Assembly: GCF_005503695.1 (NCBI RefSeq)
Contig: NZ_SCMU01000014.1
Coordinates: 1-64,000 of the forward strand
Reading direction: 5' to 3'
Length of the DNA: 64,000 nucleotides
DNA from: Sphingopyxis sp. 2PD
Lineage (GTDB): Bacteria > Pseudomonadota > Alphaproteobacteria > Sphingomonadales > Sphingomonadaceae
Shown here: one piece after another, positions 7,913 to 16,713 of the stretch
Numbering within the stretch: the first letter of the stretch is position 1
Layout of the letters: the number at the start of each line of letters is the position of its first letter
Position numbers and translations under genes: made by a program
The notes under the pieces: model-generated
Databases searched by the model: none
What the model was told of the DNA's origin: nothing
The model's input: the letters and a program-made list of their open reading frames with translations, nothing else

Positions 7913-8167
7913 ATGGCTACGCAAGGCAACAACAGGTCGAACGGCACGGGCACCCCGCCCCCGGGGGCTGATGCGCCAAATCGCAAGCAGGGAAGCTTTC
8001 CCGGCACCGACAGCGACGAGTGGCATCGCACGCTGACCGGTCGCCAGGCGCCCGAGCCTGTCAGCGCCAAGCTGCGGATGATCTATGGCAACATCGTCTC
8101 CGAACAATTGCCCGATCAGATGCTCGACCTCTTGTCGCAACTCGATCAGAAAAGTCCGAAGCGGTAA
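7913..8167 (+). CDS. nepR: Anti-sigma factor NepR
   Basis: An 84-residue protein whose C-terminal part (VSAKLRMIYGNIVSEQLPDQ and the following LLSQLDQ) matches the two-helix NepR core that clamps EcfG. The N-terminal 45 residues are low-complexity and polar, as usual. The ATG at 7913 is the only standard start downstream of the EcfG promoter; no ribosome binding site is visible. The TAA overlaps the ATG of the following sigma factor (TAATG), so the anti-sigma and sigma factors are made together. Confidence 0.92.
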   Translation: MATQGNNRSNGTGTPPPGADAPNRKQGSFPGTDSDEWHRTLTGRQAPEPVSAKLRMIYGNIVSEQLPDQMLDLLSQLDQKSPKR

Positions 8168-8796
8168 TGGCTGCGTCCGCTGCTGCGGCGCCGACCGGCG
8201 GAAGCCTGTCCGACGCCGAATTCAAGGCATTGCTCGCCGCCGTCATCCCGCATCTGCGCGCCTATGGCCGCAGCCTGTCGGGCAATCCCGACCTCGCCGA
8301 TGACCTGACACAGGACACGATGGTCAAGGCCTGGGCGTCGCGCGATCGATTTGAGCGCGGCACGTCGATCAAGGCGTGGACGTTCGTCATCCTGCGCAAT
8401 ACGTTTCTGTCGCAGATGCGCCGCAACAAGTTCGTCGGCGAATATGACGAAACGGCGGTTGAACGCACGATGTCGACCCCGGCCAGCCAGGAAGACAGCG
8501 GCGAAATGGCCGACCTGCAACGCGGGCTGATGGAATTGCCGCAGGACCAGCGCGAGGCGCTGATCCTGGTCGGCGCGGGCGGGATGTCGTATGAAGAAGC
8601 GGCCAGCATCTGCGACTGCGCGCTCGGCACGATGAAAAGCCGCGTATCGCGTGCGCGCACCGCGCTTGAGGAAATCATGAACAGCGGGCAATTTTCGCAG
8701 AAGCGCGCCGATGCGCCGCCCGCCAGCGAGGCCGTCGACGCGATCATGGACAGCGTCGAGACGATCACCGCGCGGCGTGAGGCGGCAAACCGTTAA
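8167..8796 (+). CDS. ecfG: EcfG-family sigma factor (copy 2)
   Basis: A 209-residue ECF sigma factor, second gene of the nepR operon, in the classical nepR-ecfG order. Region 2 is LADDLTQDTMVKAW and region 4 is MSYEEAASICDCALGTMKSR. It is close in sequence to copy 1 at 6604-7158. The start ATG overlaps the nepR stop. As the copy directly behind nepR and the EcfG promoter, this is the likelier canonical EcfG; copy 1 may have a different regulon or be redundant. Confidence 0.95.
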   Translation: MAASAAAAPTGGSLSDAEFKALLAAVIPHLRAYGRSLSGNPDLADDLTQDTMVKAWASRDRFERGTSIKAWTFVILRNTFLSQMRRNKFVGEYDETAVERTMSTPASQEDSGEMADLQRGLMELPQDQREALILVGAGGMSYEEAASICDCALGTMKSRVSRARTALEEIMNSGQFSQKRADAPPASEAVDAIMDSVETITARREAANR

Positions 8797-8866
8797 GCCC
8801 TCTCGACTTTGCCGCACTGCCGCGCCAGATTGGCGTTTCCCTCCCTAGCAAAGCGAGCTTCTGTCC

Positions 8867-10039
8867 ATGAAATCACTGCCGCTCCTCGCCATCGCCGCCG
8901 CGCTTGCGGCAGGCGCTTGCTCGGCCACCACGGCCTCGAGCCAGGCCGCCGATCCTGCCGCGCTCGACGCTTCGGGTGAGCACCCGGCGACCCCGGTCGC
9001 CGATGCGCCGTTCACCGTGCAAGAGGTCGCGAGCTTCAACGAACCCTGGGCGATGACCTTCATCCCTGGCACCCGCGCCGCGCTGATCACCGAAAAATCG
9101 GGCAAGCTGAAAATCTGGCAAGAAAATGGCCCGACGCTGGATGTCGCGGGCGCTCCGGCGGTGGCCTATGGCGGCCAGGGCGGATTGGGTGACGTCATCG
9201 TTGCGCCCGATTTCGCGACGAGCGGGACCGTCTATCTGAGCTGGGCCGAACCCGGCGCCGGGGACACTGCCGGCGCGGTCGTCGGCATGGCGAAGCTGGT
9301 GCAGGGCGCCGCGCCGCGGCTGGAGGGGCTGAAAACGATCTGGACGCAGTCGCCCAAGGTCAGCGGCAAAGGCCATTATTCGCACCGCCTCGCCTTTTCG
9401 CCCGACGGGCAATATCTGTTCATCGGATCGGGCGACCGGCAAAAGATGGAACCGGCGCAGGACAAGAGCGGCACGCTGGGCAAGATCGTCCGGCTCAAAC
9501 CCGATGGCAGCGTACCGGGCGACAATCCGTTCGCGGCCGAGGGCGGCGTCACGGCCCAGATCTGGTCGCTCGGCCACCGCAACATCCTTGGCCTGACCTT
9601 CGACGGCGCGGGCAAGCTATGGAACCAGGAAATGGGGCCGCGCCACGGCGATGAAATCAACCTTGTCGAACGCAGCGCCAACTATGGCTGGCCGGTGGTG
9701 TCGAACGGCGACCACTATAATGGCAGCGCGATCCCCGACCACCCGACGCGGCCCGAATTTGCGGCGCCGAAGCTGTGGTGGAACCCCGCGGTTTCGCCCG
9801 GCGGCCTCGCCTGGTACGGCGGCGACCTCTACCCCGCCTGGAAGAACAGCCTGCTGATGGGCGCGCTTTCGGGCGAAGGCCTCGTCCGCGCCAGCATCGA
9901 TGGCGAGCGGCTGAGCAAGGCCGATCGCTGGGACTTCGGCACCCGCATCCGCGAGGTCGAGGTGCGCGATGACGGTACCGTATGGCTGCTCACCGATGGC
10001 GAGAATGGCAAGCTGGTCAAGCTGGTTCCGAAGCGCTGA
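8867..10039 (+). CDS. PQQ-dependent sugar dehydrogenase, secreted
   Basis: A 390-residue protein of the soluble aldose/glucose-sorbosone dehydrogenase family (six-bladed beta-propeller using PQQ). An N-terminal signal peptide ends near AGACSA; the Cys could be lipidated, although the lipobox is not ideal. The segment HYSHRLAFSPDG at about residue 167 holds the candidate catalytic His, and MGPRHGDEINLVERSANYGWP is the usual C-terminal-half signature. It should oxidise sugars in the periplasm. No PQQ synthesis genes are in the window. Confidence 0.88.
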   Translation: MKSLPLLAIAAALAAGACSATTASSQAADPAALDASGEHPATPVADAPFTVQEVASFNEPWAMTFIPGTRAALITEKSGKLKIWQENGPTLDVAGAPAVAYGGQGGLGDVIVAPDFATSGTVYLSWAEPGAGDTAGAVVGMAKLVQGAAPRLEGLKTIWTQSPKVSGKGHYSHRLAFSPDGQYLFIGSGDRQKMEPAQDKSGTLGKIVRLKPDGSVPGDNPFAAEGGVTAQIWSLGHRNILGLTFDGAGKLWNQEMGPRHGDEINLVERSANYGWPVVSNGDHYNGSAIPDHPTRPEFAAPKLWWNPAVSPGGLAWYGGDLYPAWKNSLLMGALSGEGLVRASIDGERLSKADRWDFGTRIREVEVRDDGTVWLLTDGENGKLVKLVPKR

Positions 10040-10084
10040 ACCGAAACCCTCCTTTCGCGGGAGGGACGGTGATAGGGTTTTTCC

Positions 10085-10846
10085 ATGATCCGCGGCTTCC
10101 TCACCCGGCGCGCCGAATGGCCCGCGCGCATTCCCGATCCCGACGCGCTGCCGCCGCTGGGCCTGCTGTGGCGCGAAGTGACAAGCCTCGCGCGTGCGCT
10201 CTGGGGCCGCATCCGCCCGATGCCCGCCGAGCCCAATCCCGACAGCGATCATCCGCCGGTGATGGTCCTGCCCGGTTTCCTGTCGGGCGATTGGGCGACC
10301 AAGGCGCTGCGCGCCGACCTGCGCCGTGCGGGCTTTCGCTGCTACGCTTGGGGGCTCGGCTTCAACCGCGGCGCCACCTCCGACATCATCGAACGGATCG
10401 ACAGCCGCGTGCAATGGATCATCGATCGCACCGGTCAGGCTCCCGCGCTGGTCGGCTGGAGCCTTGGCGGCATTTACGCGCGCGAATATGCCAAGCATCA
10501 CCCGCATAAGGTCGCCCGCGTCGTCACCCTCGGCTCGCCCTTTTCGGGCAGCCGCCGCGCCAATCGGGCCTGGCGCCTCTACCACCTGGTCGCGCGCCAT
10601 CCGGTCGACAATCCGCCGATCGACTTCCACCCCGCCCCGCGCCCCGAAATGCCGACCTTTGCCTTATGGTCGGCCTATGACGGCGTCGTCGCGGTGGGCA
10701 GCGCGCGCGGCCAGCCGCACGAAAGCGATCGCCAGGTCGAGGTCGATTGCGGCCATATGGGCTTTGCCTATGCGCCGACGTCGGTGGCGGCGATCGTCAA
10801 GGCGCTGAAGGAAGAGGTTGCTGAGCAGGGTGGCAATGACTGTTAG
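10085..10846 (+). CDS. Alpha/beta-hydrolase, lipase-like
   Basis: A 253-residue alpha/beta-hydrolase. The nucleophile elbow is GWSLG (about residues 120-124), and an early LPGFLSGD motif replaces the common HGF. A candidate His is in DCGHMGF near the C-terminus. No signal peptide. It resembles esterase/lipase-like or PGAP1-like hydrolases found in sphingomonads; the substrate is unknown. Confidence 0.85.
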   Translation: MIRGFLTRRAEWPARIPDPDALPPLGLLWREVTSLARALWGRIRPMPAEPNPDSDHPPVMVLPGFLSGDWATKALRADLRRAGFRCYAWGLGFNRGATSDIIERIDSRVQWIIDRTGQAPALVGWSLGGIYAREYAKHHPHKVARVVTLGSPFSGSRRANRAWRLYHLVARHPVDNPPIDFHPAPRPEMPTFALWSAYDGVVAVGSARGQPHESDRQVEVDCGHMGFAYAPTSVAAIVKALKEEVAEQGGNDC

Positions 10847-10870
10847 TGGCCAGAAGTGGACGTGTCTTCT

Positions 10871-10978
10871 CCCCTCCCTTTTAGGGAGGGGCTGGGGGTG
10901 GGTAGCCGCCGAAGGCGGCATTCTGCCTCGGCTCGCTTCGCTCGCACCCACCCCAAACCCCTCCCTGAAAGGGAGGGG
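10871..10978. repeat. Composite REP-like palindrome (33-nt inverted arms)
   Basis: Two units in inverted orientation. Each starts with a small hairpin (CCCTCCC, 4-nt loop, GGGAGGG) and continues with a G-rich tail ending GGTGGGT. The arms match over 33 nt with about four differences. A GCCGCC/GGCGGC hairpin lies inside. It fills the gap between the plus-strand hydrolase and the minus-strand thioesterase, so it may also act as a bidirectional terminator. Confidence 0.85.
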
Positions 10979-11007
10979 AATGGCTTAAAACCACCCCAAA
11001 GCCGCCC

Positions 11008-11400
11008 TCACTCCTGAAACGGCGCCACCACTTCGGCGGTCACGCGCAGCGGCCGTCCGCTTGCCTTGTCGAGCAGCGCCCAGACCGTCCGCGCCCGCAC
11101 ATGCACCTTGCCGTCGGCGCCGGTGAATTCCATGAAGCGGTCGAACTTCGCCCCCTGCGGCTTGTCGGCGACCCACGTCCGCGCGGTCACCGTTTCGCCG
11201 GGACCGAGCGCGCGCAGATAGTCGATCTCGTGCCGCACCACGACCCAGACATAGGCGTCCTTATGGCTTTGCGGCGCCGCGGCGTCCCAATGGCCGGTCG
11301 CGACCTGCTGGATCCACTGGACCCAGACCGCATTGTTGACATGGCCGAGTTCGTCGATGCTGTCGGGGGTGGCGGTGAGTTGGAGGGTAAATTCTTTCAT
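11008..11400 (-). CDS. Acyl-CoA thioesterase, hotdog fold
   Basis: A 130-residue single hotdog-domain protein of the 4-hydroxybenzoyl-CoA thioesterase type. The helix motif DELGHVNNAVWVQW at about residues 16-29 is the YbgC/FadM-like signature, in which the Asp is usually catalytic. Downstream is DYLRALGPGETVTARTW. Probable role: hydrolysis of acyl-CoA or acyl-ACP in the cytoplasm. It is downstream of the threonine dehydratase gene on the same strand, separated by a palindromic element. Confidence 0.88.
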   Translation of the reverse strand: MKEFTLQLTATPDSIDELGHVNNAVWVQWIQQVATGHWDAAAPQSHKDAYVWVVVRHEIDYLRALGPGETVTARTWVADKPQGAKFDRFMEFTGADGKVHVRARTVWALLDKASGRPLRVTAEVVAPFQE

Positions 11401-11418
11401 CAGTCGCCCAGACTATGT

Positions 11419-11535
11419 CGAGATTCAGTTCGTGGTGGAGCGAGAATGGCTGGCTCCGAGAACCGGCGCGCAGCGTACTTCAGTACGTGAGCACCGGAAG
11501 CGCAGGAGACGGCCGTTCGCAGCCCGCCACGGGCT
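11419..11535. repeat. Extended imperfect palindrome
   Basis: The outer arms (ATTCAG at about 11423 and CTGAAT at about 11531, extending about 28 nt with mismatches) enclose an inner perfect hairpin CGTACTTCAGTACG. Nothing in it is coding. The structure resembles the dispersed intergenic repeats of sphingomonads rather than a terminator. Confidence 0.6.
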
Positions 11536-11550
11536 GAATATCGGCATGGT

Positions 11551-12801
11551 CTAAGCCAGCTCCACCGTCGTCACCATATAGCCCGCATCGCGCAGCGAGG
11601 CGACGAGGCTGTCGAGATGTTCGCGGTCACGCGCCTCGCATTCGATGTCGGTGATCAGCCCTTTGGCGGGCAGCGTCGTAAAGATGCGCTGGTGATAGAT
11701 TTCGATGATGTTGACCTGCTTCTCGTCGAATAGCTTCATCACCTTGAACAACGCGCCCGGTCGATCCTGCAAGCGGATGCGCAGCCGCGCGATGCGGCCC
11801 GAGCGCGCGAGGTCGCGCAGCAGCACATTGGCGAGCAGGCGGGTGTCGATATTGCCGCCGGTCAGCACCAGCCCGACCTTGCGCCCGGCGAATTCTTCGG
11901 GGTGTGCGAGCATCGCGGCGAGCCCGGCGGCGCCGGCACCCTCGACCACCGTTTTTTCGATCTGGAGCAGCAGGCTGACCGCACGCTCCAGATGCCGTTC
12001 GGCGACGAGCACGATGTCGTCATTGAGTTCGGCAACGAGCTTGCGGGTGTAGGATCCCGGTTCCTTCACCGCGATGCCCTCGGCCAGCGTATCGCCCTCG
12101 CACGCCATGTCGACGCCGTTCAGCTCGGCGTACATCGACGGATAAAGTTCGGCCTGCACGCCAACCAGCCGCATGTTGTTCTTGATCCCGCGCGCCGCGG
12201 TGCCCATGCCCGCAAGCAGCCCGCCGCCGCCGATCGGTACGATGAGGGTATCGAGCTCGGGCACGTCCTCGAGCATTTCGAGCGCGACCGTCCCCTGCCC
12301 TGCCGCGACATGCGGATGATCGAAGGGGTGGACAAAGGTCAGCCCGCGTTCGATTTCCAGCAGCCGCGCATGGGCATAGGCGTCGTCGAAGGTCTCGCCG
12401 TGCAGCACGATCGTCGCGCCGTGGCTCGCGGTCTGCGACACTTTCACCTGCGGCGTGGTCTTGGGCATCACGATCGTCACCGGCACGCCCAGCCTTTTGC
12501 CATGATAGGCCAGCCCCTGCGCGTGATTGCCCGCCGATGCGGCGATCGCGCCGCGGGCCTTGGCTTCCTCGCTCAGCAGCAGCAGCGCATTCAAGGCGCC
12601 GCGTTCCTTGTACGCCGCGGTGAATTGCAGATTTTCGAACTTCAGCCACACGTCGGCGCCGACCAGCTCCGAAAGCGTCTGCGACTTCAGCGTCGGCGTG
12701 CGCACCACTGCGCCATCAATTCGCTCCGCCGCCGCGCGCACATCGTCAAGGGTGATTGCCGGAAGTTCGGCAGCGGACAGGATGGGTGCGGTCGTGCTCA
12801 T
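11551..12801 (-). CDS. ilvA: Threonine ammonia-lyase with C-terminal ACT domain
   Basis: A 416-residue fold-type II PLP enzyme. The PLP lysine lies in AAYKERGA (about residue 65), the phosphate-binding loop is GGGGLLAG near 190, and residues about 335-416 form one ACT domain (RLQDRPGALFKVMKLFDEKQ). This length and single ACT domain fit the catabolic/short biosynthetic type. Reaction: L-threonine to 2-oxobutanoate and ammonia, first step to isoleucine. The divergent oxidoreductase gene begins 41-59 bp away. Confidence 0.93.
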   Translation of the reverse strand: MSTTAPILSAAELPAITLDDVRAAAERIDGAVVRTPTLKSQTLSELVGADVWLKFENLQFTAAYKERGALNALLLLSEEAKARGAIAASAGNHAQGLAYHGKRLGVPVTIVMPKTTPQVKVSQTASHGATIVLHGETFDDAYAHARLLEIERGLTFVHPFDHPHVAAGQGTVALEMLEDVPELDTLIVPIGGGGLLAGMGTAARGIKNNMRLVGVQAELYPSMYAELNGVDMACEGDTLAEGIAVKEPGSYTRKLVAELNDDIVLVAERHLERAVSLLLQIEKTVVEGAGAAGLAAMLAHPEEFAGRKVGLVLTGGNIDTRLLANVLLRDLARSGRIARLRIRLQDRPGALFKVMKLFDEKQVNIIEIYHQRIFTTLPAKGLITDIECEARDREHLDSLVASLRDAGYMVTTVELA

Positions 12802-12860
12802 GATGCCGCTCGCCCTAGCCTATCTGGCGCACCGCGCAAACCATGGTTATGGGTCGTCTT

Positions 12861-13739
12861 ATGAGCGAACAAAAATTGCGCATCAGCTTCATCGGCACCG
12901 GCGTCATGGGCGGACCGATGGCGGGCCATCTTGTGAAAGCGGGCCATGACCTCACCGTCTATAACCGCACGCGCGCCAAGGCCGACGCCTGGGTCGCGGC
13001 GCATGGCGGCAAGGCGGCAGCGACCCCGGCGGAGGCGGCGCAGGACGCCGATGTCGTGCTGACCTGCGTCGGCAACGACGATGATCTGGCGCAGGTGACG
13101 CTGGGGCGCGACGGGGCGTTCCGCGCGATGCGCAAAGGCGCCTTGTTCATCGACCATACCACGGTCTCGGCGCGGATCGCGCGCCAGCTGTCGGTCGAGG
13201 CCGACGGGCTTGGCCTGCTCTGCCTCGATGCGCCGGTATCGGGTGGCGAAGCGGGGGCGCAGAAGGGAGCGCTCTCGATCATGTGCGGCGGCAGCAAGGC
13301 CGCCTTCGACGCCGCCGCGCCGGTGATGCAGGCCTATGCCGCGCGCATGGTCCATATCGGCGGCCCCGGCGCCGGGCAGACGACCAAGATGGTCAACCAG
13401 ATCGCGATCGCCGGGGTGCTGCAAGGCCTGTCCGAAGCGCTGCGCTTTGCGCAGGCGTCGAAGCTCGACACGGACAAGGTGTTCGAGGCGGTGTCGGGCG
13501 GCGCGGCGGCGAGTTGGCAGATGCTCAACCGCTGGGATACCATGGCAAAGGACGAATTCGACTTCGGGTTCGCGGTCGACTGGATGCGCAAGGATCTGGG
13601 CCTCGCGCTCGACGAAGCGCGGTCGAACGGCGCGACGATCCCCGTCGCCGCCATCGTCGATCAATTTTACGCCGATGTGCAGAAGGCCGGACACGGCCGC
13701 CGCGACACCAGCTCACTCGTAACAAGGTTGCCGAAATGA
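12861..13739 (+). CDS. NAD(P)-dependent 3-hydroxyisobutyrate dehydrogenase-like oxidoreductase
   Basis: A 292-residue beta-hydroxyacid dehydrogenase. The nucleotide-binding motif is FIGTGVMGGPMAGHL, the substrate motif DAPVSGG follows near residue 115 and the catalytic Lys is in GQTTKMVNQI. I chose the ATG at 12861; an in-frame ATG at 12843 adds six residues but has no ribosome binding site. The stop overlaps the ATG of the next gene (ATGA), so the two are translated together. The substrate is uncertain: hydroxyisobutyrate, tartronate semialdehyde or succinic semialdehyde are family options. Confidence 0.9.
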   Translation: MSEQKLRISFIGTGVMGGPMAGHLVKAGHDLTVYNRTRAKADAWVAAHGGKAAATPAEAAQDADVVLTCVGNDDDLAQVTLGRDGAFRAMRKGALFIDHTTVSARIARQLSVEADGLGLLCLDAPVSGGEAGAQKGALSIMCGGSKAAFDAAAPVMQAYAARMVHIGGPGAGQTTKMVNQIAIAGVLQGLSEALRFAQASKLDTDKVFEAVSGGAAASWQMLNRWDTMAKDEFDFGFAVDWMRKDLGLALDEARSNGATIPVAAIVDQFYADVQKAGHGRRDTSSLVTRLPK

Positions 13740-15397
13740 ACCGCCTCCTGCTCACCGCGCTCGCCCTCACCCTCGCCGCGCCCGCGCACGCCGACACGCT
13801 GGTCGACAATGTCAACGGCATCACGCTCGACAAGGACGGCAAGCTGGTCCGCTTCACCGGGCTAGTCATCGACAAGGACGGCAAGGTCAAAGAGCTGCTC
13901 GACCGCAAGGACAAGCGCCCCGAACGCCCCGATTTCAAGGAGGATGGCAAGGGCCGCACCCTGATCCCCGGGCTGATCGACGCGCACGGCCATGTCATGG
14001 GGCTGGGTTTCCAGCTGATGCTGCTCGATCTGTCCGACACCAACAGCCTTGCCGAAGCACAGGCGGCGATCCGCAAATATGCCGCCGAAAATCCCGAAAT
14101 GCCGTGGATCATCGGGCGCGGCTGGAACCAGGAAAAATGGGGCCTGGGCCGCTTTCCCACCGCTGCCGACCTCGATGCGGCGGTGCCGAACCGCCCGGTG
14201 TGGCTCGAACGCGTCGACGGGCATGCGGGCTGGGCGAACAGCGCGGCAATGGCGGCCGCGAAGGTGACCGCGGCCAGCAAATCGCCGGAGGGCGGCCGCA
14301 TCGAAATGGCGAGCGGCAAGCCAACCGGGGTGTTCATCGACGCGGCGATGAGCCTGATCGACGGTGCCAAGCCCAAACCGCTCGCGCGCGACCTCGACCG
14401 CGCCTTGCTGCTCGCGCAGCAGAAACTGCTCGAACAAGGGATCACCGCAATCGCTGACATGGGGACGTCGATCCTCGACTGGCAGGCATTCCGCCGCGCC
14501 GGGGACAAGAAACAGCTTGCGGTCCGCATCCTCAGCTACGGCGGCGACATCGACAATATGGCGATGATCGCGGGCGGCGAGCCGACGCCGTGGCTCTACG
14601 ACGACCGGCTGCGCATGGTCGGGGTCAAATTGTACCTCGACGGCGCGCTCGGGTCGCGAGGGGCGTGGCTAAAGGCGCCATATAGCGATGCGCCGGGCCA
14701 GACCGGCCTGCCCCTGCTCACCCCGGCGCAGCTTCGCAACAAGATGGTGCGTGCGTCGATGGACAAGTTCCAGGTGACGATCCACGCGATCGGCGACGCC
14801 GCCAATGCCGAGGCGTTGAATGCGATCGCCGACCTCACCGCCGACCTGCCCGGCGAACGCCGCTGGCGGATCGAACATGCGCAGGTCATCGACCCCGCCG
14901 ACATCGCGCGCTTCGCCAGCCTGAAGGTCATCGCATCGATGCAGCCGGTCCACCAGACCAGCGACCGGCTGATGGCCGAGGCCCGACTCGGCCCTGACCG
15001 GCTGAAGGGCGCTTATGCCTGGCGCAGCCTGCAAGCCGCGGGCGCTCGCCTCGCCTTTGGCTCCGACGTCCCGGTTGAAAGCGCCGATCCCTTTGCAGGC
15101 CTCGCCGCCGCCATCTCGCGCACCGACGCGAATGGCCAGCCCTTCGGCGGCTGGCGGCCCGAGGAAGCGGTGAGCCGCGAAGCGGCGCTCGACGGCTTCA
15201 CCCGCACCGCAGCCTACGCCGCCTTTGCCGAGGACCGCATCGGCACCTTGATGCCGGGGATGCGCGCCGATTTCCTGATGATCGACGCCGACCCGATGCT
15301 CGCCAGCCCCGACGAGATTCGCAAGATGGTGCCGCTCGAAACCTGGATCGGCGGCTATCGTTATTACAAAAGGGAAGCGCCGGGTGGCGGGCGATAA
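13736..15397 (+). CDS. Secreted amidohydrolase, YtcJ-like
   Basis: A 553-residue amidohydrolase of the Amidohydro_3 group with an N-terminal signal peptide (NRLLLTALALTLAAPAHA). The metal motif is LIDAHGHVMG near residue 80, with further ligands likely at TIHAIGDAAN and the FGSDVPVE Asp near 443. Family members hydrolyse amide or N-formyl bonds; the natural substrate is unknown. It overlaps both neighbours: ATGA with the upstream dehydrogenase and 14 bp with the downstream oxidase. Confidence 0.9.
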   Translation: MNRLLLTALALTLAAPAHADTLVDNVNGITLDKDGKLVRFTGLVIDKDGKVKELLDRKDKRPERPDFKEDGKGRTLIPGLIDAHGHVMGLGFQLMLLDLSDTNSLAEAQAAIRKYAAENPEMPWIIGRGWNQEKWGLGRFPTAADLDAAVPNRPVWLERVDGHAGWANSAAMAAAKVTAASKSPEGGRIEMASGKPTGVFIDAAMSLIDGAKPKPLARDLDRALLLAQQKLLEQGITAIADMGTSILDWQAFRRAGDKKQLAVRILSYGGDIDNMAMIAGGEPTPWLYDDRLRMVGVKLYLDGALGSRGAWLKAPYSDAPGQTGLPLLTPAQLRNKMVRASMDKFQVTIHAIGDAANAEALNAIADLTADLPGERRWRIEHAQVIDPADIARFASLKVIASMQPVHQTSDRLMAEARLGPDRLKGAYAWRSLQAAGARLAFGSDVPVESADPFAGLAAAISRTDANGQPFGGWRPEEAVSREAALDGFTRTAAYAAFAEDRIGTLMPGMRADFLMIDADPMLASPDEIRKMVPLETWIGGYRYYKREAPGGGR

Positions 15398-16646
15398 ACT
15401 CCCCAGCCGCCGCGCGCTGCTGACCGGGCTCGCCGCGCTGCCGGTCGCGGCAACTGCCGTGGCCGCCGAGCGCCGGTCCAAAAAGCGCAAACCCGCGAGG
15501 CCTGAGGTCCAGCATGTCGATGTCGCGATTATCGGCGCGGGGGTGTTCGGTGCGTGGACCGCATGGCATTTGCTCCGCGCGGGCAAGAGCGTGCGCCTGT
15601 TCGATGCCTATGGCGCGGGGCATGTCCGCTCGTCCTCGGGCGGCGAAAGCCGGGTCATCCGCATGGGTTATGGCGCCGACACCATTTATTCCGACATGGC
15701 GCGCGAATCGCTACCTTATTGGAAAGCGCTGTCCGACAGCGCCAGCGCGCCGATTTTTCACAACACCGGCGTGCTGTGGTTCGCGCCGCAGGGCGATGCC
15801 TATACCGCGCAGTCGCTGGCGTGGCTTCAAGCCAATCGCGTCGGCCACGAGCATGGCGACGTGCGCTGGCTGCAGGACAAATATCGCCAGATCCAATTCT
15901 ATCAGGGCGAGACCGGCATCCTCGAAACCGAATGCGGCGCGCTGATCGCCGGGCGCGGCGTACAGGAAGTCATCGCCGATGCGCAGATCGCGGTCGAGCG
16001 CGTCGTGATGCCCGCGCCCCTGCTGTCGAAACGGATCAAGCGCCACAGCCTGCCCGACGGCGGCACCGCCGATCATCTCGTCTATGCCGCGGGGCCGTGG
16101 CTCGCCGAACTCTTCCCGCAGCAGTTGATGAACAAGATCGTCGCAACGCGGCAGGAGGTTTATCATTTCGGCGCGCCGCAGGGCGACACCCGCTTCGCGC
16201 CGCCCGAACTGCCGGTGTGGGCCGACAACAGCAACAACGGCATCTTCTATGGCATCCCCGACCTGGAGGGCGCGGGGTTCAAGATCGCGATCGACCGCCA
16301 CGGCCCGGTGGTCGACCCAGACACGATGGAACGTCAACTGACCCCGGCGGGAATCGCCGAGGCGCGCGCCTATATCGCGCGCCGCTTTCCTGCCCTCGCC
16401 TCGGCGCCACTGATCGGCGGGCGCGTCTGCCAATATGAGAATAGCTCGAACGGCGATTATCTGATCGACCGCTTTCCGGGGCAGGAACGCGTCTGGCTGG
16501 TCGGCGGCGGATCGGGGCACGGCTTCAAGAACGGCCCCGCGGTCGGCAAGCGGGTCGCGGCGCATGTCCTCGATGCGAAACTCGCGGTCGAACCGCGCTT
16601 CAGCTTTGCGTCCAAGGGGACGGTCGCGGCGCGGACAGTATTCTGA
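15384..16646 (+). CDS. FAD-dependent amine oxidase, sarcosine oxidase-like, Tat-exported
   Basis: A 420-residue DAO-family flavoprotein. It starts with GTG, preceded by AGGGAAG, inside the end of the upstream amidohydrolase gene. The twin-arginine signal is SRRALLTGLAALPVAA. The FAD-binding motif is IIGAGVFGAWTA at about residues 50-61. The segment RVCQYENSSNGDY holds a Cys in the place where monomeric sarcosine oxidase attaches FAD covalently. Export with the secreted amidohydrolase suggests that the pair degrades an N-substituted amino acid or amide in the periplasm (inference). Confidence 0.85.
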   Translation: MAGDKLPSRRALLTGLAALPVAATAVAAERRSKKRKPARPEVQHVDVAIIGAGVFGAWTAWHLLRAGKSVRLFDAYGAGHVRSSSGGESRVIRMGYGADTIYSDMARESLPYWKALSDSASAPIFHNTGVLWFAPQGDAYTAQSLAWLQANRVGHEHGDVRWLQDKYRQIQFYQGETGILETECGALIAGRGVQEVIADAQIAVERVVMPAPLLSKRIKRHSLPDGGTADHLVYAAGPWLAELFPQQLMNKIVATRQEVYHFGAPQGDTRFAPPELPVWADNSNNGIFYGIPDLEGAGFKIAIDRHGPVVDPDTMERQLTPAGIAEARAYIARRFPALASAPLIGGRVCQYENSSNGDYLIDRFPGQERVWLVGGGSGHGFKNGPAVGKRVAAHVLDAKLAVEPRFSFASKGTVAARTVF

Positions 16647-16665
16647 TGCGCGGCGCGACCCTCTA

Positions 16666-16704
16666 CTCCCGTTCGTGTCGAGCGAAGTCGAGACACGAAC
16701 GGAG
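16666..16704. repeat. Short palindrome, GTGTCGA family
   Basis: Hairpin with arms CGTTCGTGTC and GACACGAACG around a GAGCGAAGTCGA core. A longer version of the same family lies at 24194-24273. It separates the oxidase gene from the alpha-hydroxyacid oxidase gene. Confidence 0.8.
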
Positions 16705-16713
16705 CCATGAAAA

